Below are positions 37,246 through 49,860 of a DNA stretch of 64,000 nucleotides, one piece after another. Numbering within the stretch: the first letter of the stretch is position 1; the number at the start of each line of letters is the position of its first letter. Source of the stretch: Cryptomeria japonica (taxonomy: Eukaryota; Streptophyta; Pinopsida; Cupressales; Cupressaceae). Both the position numbers and the translations under genes were made by a program. The stretch is taken from positions 342,421,870 to 342,485,869 of the forward strand of contig NC_081412.1 in assembly GCF_030272615.1 (NCBI RefSeq), read 5' to 3'. The notes below the pieces were generated by a model, which had not been told where the DNA came from, did no database searches, and saw only the letters and a program-made list of their open reading frames with translations.

Positions 37246-38101
37246 ATCCAAAAACAAAAAAACAGAGAGCAAAACCGAGAAAAATTTTGAAATTTTCAAA
37301 AAACATTTTTCGAAGCATTTTTCATCAACATCATTTTTCATCAAACCAGAGTGGCAAACAAACCATTAAAACTATTTCTCAAGCAAAATTTGTGACAAAA
37401 CGAATGTTGTCAGAATCCTAAACGAATCGCGCAATAGAGGATGTCTCTCCTATCATAATCCAGAAACCTCATCATCAGTATCAACAGAATCCTTTACCAT
37501 CCTACGGATTTTTATCTCAAAACACTTGTTTAAAATCTTCAAATTGTCAAATCAAGTTTCTAGATCAAGAGACTTTTATCTATATCATTTGACACGCTTT
37601 GTTGTGACGGGGCATCTAAAAACCTTCACTCTGATAGAGTAAGATTTGAAATTTTCAAAAACAAGAATCAACTGAATCCAAACAAATCAAAGGAAACCAT
37701 TGATCACTCATGCATGACTAATCCCCTTATTTTGAGAAGAAAGAACCTCTATCGTAACATCACGTTGAAGAAACAACAACCTAGTTTTTCCAAATTCATC
37801 AAGAGAAATAAGTTTTTGTACATCAATCGTCAACTCTTCAAATCTCATCGGGTATTCCTTCACCACGTCAAACGTTATATCCAAAACAAATCTAGCGAAT
37901 TTGATAAAGAACCTTTGAAAACAAGAGCATACTATCAAAAGTCTGCTTTTAATCAAACCATAAACTGCAGCGGAAAAATCAATCTCGCATTCTTGCCCGA
38001 CGAGTGCATCACTTATAACACATCTCGACTAGAACCACCCACCCCCGAACAACATATCAACGAGGCTTTTGTCCCTTTTATCACTGAGAGTTTCTACTAA
38101 A

Positions 38102-40060
38102 ATGTTTGTTACTCGCTCTCAAAGAGACAAACAAAGCGAGGCACACGCTGAGTCTAGTATGAATCGAAGATTATCAAATCCTTTTGAAGTTCCGCCCTTA
38201 GAAGAACCTGAAATTACTGAAGCACTTCTTCGGGAATGTCAAGAAAACCCTTCATTCCAAAAACTTGTAGAAAAACTCATGGAAAATGACAAAGAAAAAT
38301 ATTTGTTGATGCTTACAAGTAAAGGCGTTAAACTTCCCGAAGATTTAGACCCCAACATTTTTCAAACCGGATCTCGACAATATGCATATCAAGAACAACA
38401 AAGAGAAGAAGAAAATCACATACCTGAGCAACATATACCTGAACAACATATTCCAGAACAATGCATACCAGAAATGCGTATACCTGAGCTCGAAACTCCA
38501 CAACAAAACATACCGTTTACCACACCTTTTCAGTTAAGAACAAATACAAGGGAAGAACTCTTCCCTCGACAAGATAATGCACCTTTGGTTGCTCTTACTC
38601 AACGAATGCAAATGTTGCAAAGGCAAATACAGGATATGCAACAAGGGACAACAGTACGGTACTCTTTAAACGAAATCTGTCCTTACCCATTTGATAGAAG
38701 ATTGAACATGGTGCCTTTTCCTCCAAACTCAGATGTTCCTAAATTTGATAAATATGATGGCAAAAGTGATCCCCGAGATCATGTTTGAGAATTTTGCACA
38801 CTGAGCCTTGAATTTGCTCATGATGACACCTATTTGATGAGGTTATTCCCCAGAAGCTTGGGATGGCAAACCATGGAATGGTTATCCAAAATTTCACCAC
38901 CTATTAGATCATTTGATGAATTGGTTAACAAATTCATAACCCACTATTCCTACAACATCCAACATGCCATAACCATGCTAGATGTTTGCAACACCAAACA
39001 AAAGAATAATGAAACGTTCATGGTGTTCCTTCAACATTGGCGACGTATGGTATCTAGATATCCTCGAGATATTCCTGAAAAGGAGAAAATGGAAATCTTC
39101 ATCGATAACTTAAATGGCGAAATGAGTTACAGACTAAAACTTCAATGCATACCATCTTTCGCTAAATTAATTGAAAATGACATTCAAGTAGAAGAAGCAT
39201 GTGTCAAAAAGGGAACACTCAAATTCTACAAGGAAGGAACCAACTCATCAAACTACAATAACCAGAACAACACCAACCTTGACAAATCTCGATTTTGGAC
39301 TCGAAACAAAAACGAAGGCAACAATGAATCATATGATCCCAAATCTAAACAACCAATGCTTGCATTATCCGGAAATCCTCAAAATACGAAAAATCCTAAA
39401 AATGCTACTCCCAGTGCTAACACATATGCACCAAGCACCGATCAAGGACAACTCAACACAAACAACACCAACGATACTCAAAGCAAAAACATGAATCCAG
39501 GACCTAGCAACAATTCACGCAACAACACGAACAATTTCCAAAAGCGTATCTTCACACCACTGGGACAATCATTCCGCATTCAGAGAACTCTTGACAAACA
39601 AGATTCTTTCTTTGCCTCCAATCAGCAACTATGAACCCCCAATCAAACCACCTTGGTGGAATGATTCACACTATTGTGATTTCCATCGCAACAAGGGTCA
39701 TAGAACAAACGAGTGCATGAGATTGAAACACATAGTACAGGACATGATTGATCGAGGTGACTTAACGGTGGATGGTCTCAAAACAAATGGTGATCATGGA
39801 GCCTTCAAAAATCCTCTCCCAAATTACAACAAAGATGGAGCATCAACTTCAGATGATACACGTGGAGCTCGTATTAATCACATCTACAACAACACCATCA
39901 ACCACATATCAGCTGAAGATCATCAAGTCAATGTCATCACCATTCAAGATCGGCATGATCATGAATCTGTCAATGTAACAACCCGAACTCAGAAATATGT
40001 CTTGAAGGGACATACTGCACCTACAACTACCACACCAAAAATCCAATATGACTTGGTTAG
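38102..40060 (+). pseudogene. gag: Gag of element B, broken
   Basis: Start chosen at the ATG at 38102 (MFVTRSQRDKQ), which aligns with the A start (MLVLTRARRRK); a further 11 codons upstream are open. Charged helical N-terminus, then three PEQHI-type repeats near 38430, a Gln-rich coiled coil (RMQMLQRQIQDMQQG), the gag domain (KFDKYDGKSDPRDHV, TGA at 38786, FPRSLGWQTMEWLSKI), an Asn-rich stretch and, after a frameshift near 39590, the knuckle CDFHRNKGHRTNEC at about 39677-39718. It would package the RNA. One TGA (probably CGA originally) and one frameshift make it nonfunctional. Confidence 0.9.
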
Positions 40061-42390
40061 CCAACTACGCAAGACTCCAGCTCAGATATCTATCCTAGAA
40101 TTATTGAAACTATCACCAAAGAACAAAGACATATTGGAACAAGCGCTATTGGAAACAAATGTACCTCAAAATCTGGATACAGACAGATTTTAAGCCATGG
40201 TCGCCCATATGACAGGACCTCATAACCTCACCTTCTCAGAGCATGACAATACTTCCTTGAGTCATCCGCATAATACTCCTCTCCATATTGAAGTCATTGT
40301 TTGCAAACACCGAGTAAAAAGAGTCTTAATAGATGGAGGAGCCGGACTTAATATATGTACTTTAAAGCTTATCCGTGCATTAGGCTTCTCAGAAGAATCT
40401 ATTGATCCTTGCAAGAAGATTACCATCAAAGCATATGATGCTGAGGAAAAGTCCTCTAAAGGAACAGTGATATTACCTATTCAAGTAGGACCAGTACAAA
40501 AGGATACTATATGTCAAGTCTTAGATATTGATCTCACCTACAATATCTTGTTAGGACGACCCTAGATACATGAAATGCAACCAGTTGCTTCTACGTATCA
40601 CCAGTGTGTCAAGTTTCCTTATGCTGGACAAGAAATCTCCATATCAGCTGATCATAATCCATTTCAACATTGCAACGCAATGGGGGCAGCCCAAGACAGT
40701 TTGGTTTCTCATAATAGAGAAAAGCAGCGATCTTCAACATCAGATCCACAAACAGCAAAATCCAACTCCTTATGGGGAGACTTCAAGCAGAAGATGCAAA
40801 TTAAAGACCAAGGCATGGGAGAATACTCTTTGGAACCGTTCTGTTTGGCCAAATTGCCAACATCACCTAGATCGCATGGTTTGCCTACTACATCAGCACA
40901 TATGGCTACTCGGCCCATCACTAAATTTGATGGTACCTCCAATTGGGTACTCTAGCACATGAATCAGAAGACAAAGACATTCTTAGCTGGTTATACAAAG
41001 ATGAGGAAGAGGATCATAGAGCAGCCGCTCTGGAAATTGTTCTACCAATACACCTATATGGAAAAGGCTACTTAATCATGAAGCAAATGGGATATGGCGG
41101 TAAAGGACCTATTGGAAAATGCAAAGAAGGAGTCACTGAACCTATAGATCTTCCTTCACAACCTAGTCGAAACAAAGCAAGATTGGGTTCTAAACTCACA
41201 TTCCTATTGAAACGGCCACCACACACAACTACAAAACCTCAATGGAAGGTAAAGAAGAAGTACAAAGAAGAATCCTGGCAGGAAGCACTCTTTGAATTAG
41301 CAGAAACAATCCGCAAGGCACGGGAACGTCAAGATCAGAAGTTGCATCAGGGAAAGCTTCTAAGTCATAAGAAGGCCCTATCTGCAGCAGTAGCTCATAT
41401 TCAAACACCAATGTCTCAAAAACAAATCATGTCATCTCCAGATACCGTTATTCCTCCCCGAGGAAGCACAGTCTATGAACAAATCCAGCAAGTAGAAGAC
41501 GAATCTGATACAGAATCAACAAAAACCATCAAAATGGTATCCATCATCAAAGATTTGTTTTCACCATACAACATACCTGTTTATAGCACAGATAGAATCT
41601 GGGACGATGCCTATGAGACAGATTCCAATGAATATGAATGGGGTACCTGCTCCAATGCTACTACAGATATCCCTAATAATACTGATTCTATATCCCTTTC
41701 TCAAGAAGAACATAACACAGAAGATAGACCTCTTGAATTTGGACCACAAAATATCTATGACACTGAGGAAAGGGAACAAAAACATTATGAACAAGTCTAT
41801 GTGGAAGATAATACCATCGAGGACCTCGACGAAATCCTAGACTTCTTTAAAACCAAGAACAATCACGATGCAAACTTTGTCCTAACACTCACAGTAGCCG
41901 AACTTGATCCACCCAACGATTCCTTACCGCTTATCTTTCTTGACCTCATCGACTGGGATGAACCGGAAACACATGATATACCAATTTTCCCAGATGATGA
42001 ATCTATTATCCATTACCTATGTACCATAAATCCGAAAACAGGCTCTACCAGTGAACAAAATAACGATGTCTACAAATCAGGGAGTGCCAAGTCTCTCAGT
42101 CGCAAAAATGAACTAACTAAAGGATTTGATGCTGAAAACCAGTCAATGGCAGCTCTAGATCACAAAAAAGTAAAAATAAAGGACGCATCTGAGGGTGAAA
42201 ACCTTTTTAAGGCACCTAACGATGGGAGACTTGACACTCTTCCTGAATACTTTCATGAGCGATCACCCATTTTGATTGAGCCCACTCAATCAATCAACAT
42301 TGGTACCACAGAAGCAGCCAGAAACATACACCTTGCAGAATTTCTGACAGAGGAAGAAAGATCGGCATTCATCATCTTCTTTAAAGGACA
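40061..42390 (+). pseudogene. pro: Protease, G-patch and linker region of element B, broken
   Basis: The protease has VLIDGGAGLNICTL (about 40325-40366) and YNILLGRP, with stops at 40191 (Gln context) and 40563 (Trp context). After a frame change near 40945 comes an open 516-codon frame. It contains DILSWLYKDEEED, the G-patch-like YGKGYLIMKQMGYGGKGPIG and KCKEGVTEPI (about 41056-41150), a Lys/Arg-rich helix, an acidic region and the conserved LPEYFHERSPILIEP block before RT. The G-patch between protease and RT is also present in A and C, and a comparable order is known in betaretroviruses. Function in the element unknown; probably RNA-related. Confidence 0.85.
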
Positions 42391-43799
42391 ACAAATCAAC
42401 TTTGCTTGGTCATATGCTGATATGCCTGGAGTAGATCCACACTTAATCATGCATCACTTGTCCATTTCTACAGAAGTTAAGCCAGTCAAGTAAAAGCTAC
42501 GAAAGATGAATCCACAGGTGGCACTCATGGTCAAAACTAAACTAAAGAAATTATTAGACGTCGGATTCATTCGACCTATTGACTATGTAGAATGGATTTC
42601 CAACATCGTTCCAGTATCAAAACCAGATGGTAGTATCAGAATCTGCACTGACTTCAGAGACATCAACAAAGCTTGTCCAAAGGACGACTTTCCTCTGCCC
42701 AGTATCGACATAATTGTAGATCTTACAGCCGGTCACGCAATGCTCTCACTAATGGACGGTTTCTCAAGCTATATCAAATCAAAATAGCCCTAGAAGATCA
42801 AGATAAAACAACATTCACCTGTCCTTGGGGAATGTACTGTTGGAATGTTATGCTTTTTGGCTTAAAGAATGCAGGGGCCACTTATCAAAGAGCAATGACC
42901 ACAATATTCCATGACATGATGCACACATTTATGGAAGACTATGTGGATGATTTACTGGCTAAATCCTTCACCAGAGCCGAACATCTTGGCATCCTAACAA
43001 AGATTTTTGATCGATTGGAGAAATTCCAAGTCAGGCTCAACCCTAAGAAGTGTGTCTTCGGGGTAACATCTGGCAAGTTACTAGGCTACATTGTCTCAGC
43101 TAAAGGTATTGAAGTAGATCCAGCAAAGGTACAAGCCATTATGGACATGCCACCACCAAAGAATATCAGTCAACTCAGATCTCTACAAGGACAACTTCAA
43201 TCAATCAAGCGATTCATCGCTCAGCTAGCAGATAAGAGTCTACCATTTAACCATTTACTACACAAAAATGTACCATTCAAATGGGAGGCCGAGTGTGCAG
43301 AATCTTTTTACCAAATCAAATAGTACCTGATGAATCCACCAGTTCTGGTCCCACCAGTCGCAAGAAAACCTCTTATCTTATATATCTCAACAACAGATAT
43401 ATCACTGGGGGCACTATTGGCACAAGAAGATCAACAAGGAAAGGAACGCGCCATATATTATATCAGTAGGATATTGAATGGCTATGAACTCAACTATATA
43501 TTCATTGAAAAGGCTTGCCTAATAGTGGTCTTCGCATCTCAAAAGTTTCGACATTATATGCTAGCACACACCATCAAGCTAGTCGCAAAAATTGATCCTC
43601 TCAAATATCTACTCAGTAAGGCAGCTTTTACAGGCCGATTGGCTAAATGGGTCATGATTCTCAGTGAATTTGACATCCAATACATAGAAAGACGAGCCAT
43701 TAAGGGACAAGCAATTGCAGATCAGTTGGCTGAAGCACCGCTACCAGGCAAACACACCATGGAGGTTGAATTTCCAGACAGGGATGTTCTTGCTTTTTC
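42391..43799 (+). pseudogene. pol: RT and RNase H of element B, broken
   Basis: RT: INFAWSYADMPGVDP, TAA at 42491, LLDVGFIRPIDYVEW, ICTDFRDINKACPKDDFPLP, a frameshift at about 42770 in the SLMDGFS region, WNVMLFGLKNAGATYQRAM, YVDD at 42940-42951, LNPKKCVFGVTSGKLLGYIVS. RNase H after a TAG at 43321: LILYISTTDISLGALLAQED, EKACLIVVFASQKFRHYML, KIDPLKYLLSKAAFTGRL. Catalytic RT residues are intact. Only one frameshift and two stops, fewer than in A. Confidence 0.92.
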
Positions 43800-45561
43800 T
43801 CCCAAACAATGGACCCTATACTTTGACGGATCCTATACACAACACAGTTCAGGTGCTAGCATTCTGTTCATCACTCCTGAAGGACACATTATACCAAGAT
43901 CATATAGGCTTATGTTTCCATGCACAAATAATGTGGCTGAATATGAGGCACTGGTCATAGGCATCAAAATGGTCGTAGAATGGAAAATCACAGAGTTAAA
44001 AGTCTATGGAGACTCACAACTAGTCGTCCATCAAATCAACAATGACTATCAGACAAAGGATGATAAGCTACTACCCTACAAACGAATGGTGGATGACTTC
44101 AAACAGTATTTTGTGCACATCACCTTCGAGCAAATACTAAGGTTGAACAACAAAGTAGCCGATGCAATGGCTACAATCGCTTCATTACTACAAATTCCAG
44201 AACAACAGAGTCGTTACGAGTTCCTGGTAGAGCAACTGTTCTCCCCCGCCTATGACCACTCTGAATCCCAGGTTATCTATGCCTTGACTGGTTCAGATTC
44301 TCCATTATATGGACCAATATACGACTACCTCAAGCATAATATCTTACCAATTGACCAATCCCGTAACCAAAAATGTAACTTTATCCGACAAGCTGTCCGT
44401 TATACCCTTACCGCTGATACTTTGTATCATCGAGGTCTCGATGGTACTCTTCTTCGTTGCCTTGATCGTAATGATTCCAATTCTGCTTTACACGAGCTTC
44501 ACGAAGGTATTTGTGGCACACATTCCAGTGGCACTACTCTTGCTAAAAAACTTCTACGAATGGGATACTACTGGCCTACAATGGAGAAAGACTCCTATCA
44601 CTTCGCCAAGAAATGTCCTAAATGCCAGATCCATGGTAATCTCATACATGCACCAGCACAAGAACTGCAGCCTTTTACAACATCATGGCCCTTTTGTTAG
44701 TGGGGACTAGATTTAGTTGGCAAAATTCATCCATCATCTTCAAATGGACACAAGTTCATTATAACAGCAACAAAGTACTTTACCAAATGGATAGAAGCAG
44801 TTCCCATGACCACAGTGACCGAGAAACAAATTGTCTCTTTTATCCTAAATTATCTGATCTGCAGATATGGTATTCCAAGTTCAATCATCATCGATAATGG
44901 ACGGCCCTTCAAGAATCAAGATGTCCAAGAACTATGTGAAAAATTTAAAATTCAACATAGGTTTTCTACACCATATTACCCACAGGGAAATGGTCAAGTA
45001 GAAGCATCTAACAAGACAATACTGAAAATCCTCAAGAAAACAGTGAATGATGCCGGCAAAGATTGGCACGTACAACTCAATCTAGCACTTTGGGCATACA
45101 GAACCAGCATCCGCACACCTACAGGAGCAACACCATACTCATTGGTGTATGGATCAGAAGCCATTTTACCCCTGGAGGTAGAAATCCCATCTCTCAGAGT
45201 CTCTTTGAAAGATTTAATCCCAGATGAAGAGTATCGAGTTAACCGACTGCAAGAACTTGAACTATTAGATGAAAGACACCAACATGCTTATACTCATCTC
45301 AAAGCATATCAACAACGCATGTGCAGGAGCTACAATCACAAGGTCATTCCTCGCAATTTCAAGGTTGGTGACCTAGTCCTCAAAGAAAATCCAAGAAATC
45401 AGCAAGATCGAGAAAAGAAAGGGAAATTTGAACCTAACTGGTTGGGTACCTATGTTATCATATCAGTCTATGGATCAGGTGCCTATCAGCTAACAAATTC
45501 TGAAGGAGATGTGCTCGATGAACCAACTAACAGCATCCATCTAAAGAGGTACTACACTTAA
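43800..45561 (+). pseudogene. pol: Second RNase H and integrase of element B, nearly intact
   Basis: Archaeal-type RNase H: LYFDGSYTQHSSGASILF, NNVAEYEALVIGIKMV, VYGDSQLVVHQIN, NKVADAMATIASLL (43815-44190), with the D, E, D, D positions present. Integrase: HEGICGTHSSG and KKCPKCQIHG form the HHCC zinc site (44500-44640); a TAG at 44698 interrupts PFC.WGLDLVG; the DDE core has DLVGKI, IDNGRPFKNQ and QVEASNKT; the C-terminus GKFEPNWLGTYVI ends IHLKRYYT at 45561. A single stop separates it from an open frame. The dual RNase H marks the Tat lineage. Confidence 0.92.
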
Positions 45562-46958
45562 GTGGCCTAGGGCACGGAAAAAGCTAAAAAAAAAATAAAA
45601 AATAAAAAATAAAAATAAAAAAAACTCCAGAAAAAGGCAAAAACATAAAGTACAAATAAAAACAAATGGTGAAAACCTGGTAAACAGGTGCTCTTGTGAA
45701 AGAACGGCTCCTCTATCTATTTCCATGCCATTTTATCCATCAAAACACTATCGGCCATCGCCCGACACTTAGCATATATTCATTCAGGACATACTTAGCG
45801 TAGTCACTATCCTGAGTTATCCATCTATATCTATCCTCTTACTGCATTCCACCATGGCTTGGAAATCACTGTACATGATCATATCAAGAGGCACACTCAG
45901 CTAAGGGCATTAACTTGTTCAAAAACTTGCAAACATTCAAGACATCACAACTATTGCAAAACTCAGAAGCATGACATCCAACAAACAAAACTACGCCTCA
46001 TCGCAAAAACCAAAACAAAAAAATTCACAAAAATGCCAAGGATGGATGATTTTCTGAAGTACTAAATGTTGCATTCTTGCATAAAGTCTTGACTAGTTTT
46101 GCATTTTGAACTTTTTGAATTATTGGATTCTCTTCCTTGTCTCACTAAATGCTTCACAACTAGAGGTCAAGGGGAACTTCCAATATTTTCTTAGTCTTCT
46201 GTTTAGGAGGCGATCACTTGTATTGTGTGAATCCTTGCCTCGAGACGTGATACATCGAATATCACTGAAGGCCTGATTCCACTTCACGCATACAAATGAT
46301 CAAATCTTGTCTGTTTACGCAATACGCACTCAGGTCGTCCTGGCTCAATTATACCTTGACGCTTGTGCTATCTTGCAAAATCAAAAATCATGTAAATTTT
46401 TCTCAAGTCATTATGGTTCAATTATACCATTATGCTTGTATAAATTTTCAACATATCCTAAACAAATCAATGCTCAATGATGATATCTACAAAGAAAGCA
46501 AATGAATGGCTATATCGGATGGCAAATACAGAATGAGGGATGCTCCAAAAACATTAGTTGCATATCATTTTACAATTAGTTGCATATCATTTAAACATGT
46601 TTTCATATCACTTTAACATCATTGCATATCATTTTACATGTTTGCATATCATTTTAACATCATTTACATATCATTTTACATTTAGTTGCATTTTAAAACA
46701 TACATCTCATTTTCAAGATACATCTCATAGCATATAAAAACATACATCCTGCATCATACCTTATACATTTAAACATTGCATCATCATAAAGAAACGAAAT
46801 AGCCCACATAACATGCATCCATATAAACACATCACATGATCAAAAATGGTGCCATATCTATATATATCTCAAAAATTATCCAAATATACAAAATGTGTCC
46901 AAAACTGTGTCCAGTACAAAGAATACAATGCTCAAAAATACAACAGAGACCATGTCTC
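45562..46958. other. 3' spacer of element B between pol and antisense gene
   Basis: A-rich tract directly after the pol stop (45580-45640), TGGTGAAAACCTGG at 45667-45680, and two CTCAGG(T)..ATTATACC stretches near 46330 and 46430 as in A. A degenerate repeat of about 20-40 bp with TTGCATATCATTTTAACAT follows at 46555-46700. No supported ORF. Confidence 0.65.
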
Positions 46959-49029
46959 TCAAGTATGACTATCCCCTGACGGAGATGGTCTGGCTCCAGA
47001 TGCACCCGCCCCTGGATCCCCAGGAGGGTCCTGTCTCGGTGGCCCTGTAACACCTCGGCTCTCAGACCGTGACCCAGTAGTTCGAGATCGACTAGATCTC
47101 GACTGTGCAAAGCTCTGTACTCGTCGGTCCCTGGGTACTGCAGCCTCATAGTGCCGCCTGTAATACTCCGCCTCCTGGGCTCTCAACGCCAGCTCTCTCA
47201 GGGTGTCTCTCATCGGACCACCCGTCGCTGCTCTCTGCATGCTCGACACCACCTCCTCCGCTCGTCCCTTCCGCTCTATCTCGGTATCTCACTCAATGGT
47301 CAACTGAGAAATCTGCCGCTGATAGGTCAAAATCTGTGCCTGCAGCTGCTGAATAGTCACCTGTAGGGTCCGGATCTGAGCATCCTCCATATGACCCGGG
47401 ATCCGAACCCGTAGTGGTACCTGTGCTGGAGGAACCCCTCCCAATCAACCTGTCCTCGGTGCTGGAGGTGGGAGTACATCCGTCCTCCTCCTCTGCGCTG
47501 GTCGCCTAGGCTCATCATCACCCCCCACCGCAGCCAACACCTCCCCCACTCTCCCCTCTCCACTGGCTCCGATCGCCAATCCGCCTCTCCCCCTATCTAT
47601 CCTCCCCTGTCTCACTACTCTATCCACACCTCTATCCCCTCTCCTCCCTCTATCTCCCCGCCTACCTCTGGCTCCTCTCCCTCGTCCTCCTCCTCCATCA
47701 TCCCCATCATCTCCGTCGTCTCCCCCGTCTCCCTCCTCCTCATCTGAATCAAAGGCTGGCCTCATCTCATCAGGATCAGATATCCTGGCCACCGCCCGCG
47801 CAGCAAACAATCGAGCAAACTCATCCGTCATGCCCGCATCCTGAATCTCAGGGGCATAATCCCATATCTGCCCAGCCAACCCCACAAACTCCTCCACCGC
47901 CACTGCACTATCAATGGTCGACCCCCAATCCGCTACATCCTGCTGTCGCCGTGCATATAGGCACGCTCCCTGAGGAATACCCTACTGGCGCCCAAACTGC
48001 CTCAAAACTCGAGTAACCACAAACCTCTCTATAACGAACGGGGTCCTCCCAATCAGGTACCTGGTCATAAATACAAAGGGCATCTCTGGCCCATCCTCGG
48101 CCCACACCTCACATCCTGTATACGGTCGTCAGGTGACCGTATCTATGTCATCCAGTACTCTCCTCCAATGCTCTAGTTTGCCCAGCTTACACTGGACAAC
48201 TAGACCCCTGTATCCATAGGCATATGCACATCCTACGAGCCTGTCCCTGTCTGCTAGTGGCCTCGCTGCTGGAATGTGCTCCCAGCACCATACCTGTAAT
48301 AAAGTCATGCCAGCTGACAAACTGCCGTAACCGAGGTATACTACCTCATGCAGACCCCTGTATAAATGGGCTAGCATAGTTGACCCCCATGCAAATCTCC
48401 GGTCCTGAGTGACCATCTCCTCCAAAACCAGCCCCCATCCCACTGAGAATCCCTTTGACCTGCGATCAGGACAAAGGAATCCACCAATGAAACCTGCTAG
48501 TACGGATGGCAGCGGTGCATAATCTAGGTCCAAAAACTCCTGCCATGGGATCTCATAGCTGCAGACGGTATCATCCTGAAAAATACAGCGCAGTGCCTCT
48601 GTACCACCTTCCTCTGACTGCTCATAGGGTAGTAGTGCCCCTACTACAAGGATGTGCAAGATCCTGTAACAGTCCTCTAGTGTGACTGTCATCTCTCCCG
48701 TGGCAAAATGGAAGGTGTTCGTATCACTGTGCCACCTCTCCGCAAGTGCTATCAGTAGCCCCTGGTTCACAGTGAACCGAGGCATATCCAAGAGAGAAGT
48801 CAATCCACATCTCTCAATAATGTCAAGGTCGGCCTGCGACAACCGCGGTATCAATGTCCACGGTCTGGGAAATCTCTCCCGTGACTGGACCACACCCAAT
48901 CACTCCTGTCAAACAAGCAAAACAAATCCAATATCAGTTTCCACATCAAAACAACGATATCAAAATCAAACTTACATCAACAACATGAAACAATTTGCTC
49001 ATCTATATCAAAGTTCAAAATCCTATCAT

Positions 49030-49235
49030 TTCATATCAACTTGTAAAATAACTCAAGTTCTCAAAAACCATATCAAAACTTGTAACACAACTCAAGTCTC
49101 CACAATCACATAAACTTGTAAAACAACTCAAGTTTTCCACCCATATCAGCTTGTAACACAAATCAAGTTTCCAACCCATATCAGCTTGTAACACAACTTA
49201 GGCTTCACACATCGAACTTGCAACAAAACACGCAA
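49030..49235. repeat. Roughly 33-bp tandem repeat in the PMD intron of B
   Basis: Units with CTTGTAACACAACTCAAG and a spacer such as CCACCCATATCAG recur about six times, becoming more regular towards 49235. Confidence 0.7.
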
Positions 49236-49402
49236 ACAAATCATATTTTGATCAAACACAACACATTGATATCTATACATAACTTGGAAAATCACAAATC
49301 AAAACAAGTTATATCAACACTCATATTGGACAAAAGCATAAAATCATGATAGACAGACCAAAACAAATTTTCAAATCGGCTCATCTCACAAATTTTTTTC
49401 AG

Positions 49403-49860
49403 ATGCGCTAAAACAAATACCCAATGCGCTAAAAAACCCCCATGCGCTAGGCTGTCTTTCCTACACGCTATTCTTTTTACCCTATGCACTAGACTGACTC
49501 TACGCGCTAAAATTTTCCCTCCATGCGCCACCTAACCTACCCTATGCACTAGACTGACTCTACGCGCTAATCTACATCTCCTGGGTGCTACCCATTTGGC
49601 CCTATGCACTAGGTTAACCCTACACGCTAAACTCCCTTACCTATGCAAACCCCTGCGACCCCTATGCGCTAGGTCTACCCTATGCGCTAACCTGTTGACT
49701 TGACGTCCTACCCAACGGTTGCCATGCGCTATTCTACCTATATGCACTAACCTATTATTTCTATGCGCTATCTTATCTATTTCGAACGCGACCCCTAAAA
49801 ATCGACTCGATGCGCTACTCTAAACTTTGTATGTGCTAATCTATGCCCTAGACGCACTAA
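49403..49860 (-). repeat. TAGCGCAT array in the PMD intron of B (about 22 units)
   Basis: The plus strand shows ATGCGCTA, ATGCACTA and ACGCGCTA every 18-25 bp, so the antisense pre-mRNA carries the same TAGCGCAT orientation as the sense leader. It lies inside the intron (49946-48906). Confidence 0.9.

Larger units (their letters stand above)
34918..38101 (+). other. Leader of element B
   Basis: About 3.2 kb between PBS and gag. Two TAGCGCAT arrays (34985-35420 and 36871-37245) flank the block shared with A, C and E (about 36040-36680: GCAGGCCTGCC, GGGGAACGACTTTGATGCC, CCAACCCACTATAA, GGGCGCCCTCTAGGGGGTGAC). A 128-codon ORF (37714-38100) ends just before the gag ATG but has no counterpart in A or C. 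Confidence 0.75.

Noticed and set aside
37714-38100. 128-codon ORF ending just before gag of B, considered as an extra ORF1 as in Ogre elements
   Set aside because: No similar protein before gag in A (only an unrelated 67-codon ORF) or in C and E; Lys/Phe-rich and could be chance in an AT-rich leader.
47445-47903. Separate Arg/Gly-rich gene on the minus strand
   Set aside because: In frame with the PMD region (same exon 2 of B), separated only by point stops.
48129-48899. Annotation as serine/threonine phosphatase 7 long form
   Set aside because: No phosphatase motif is present; the similarity is to the PMD, which shares names with such proteins in databases.
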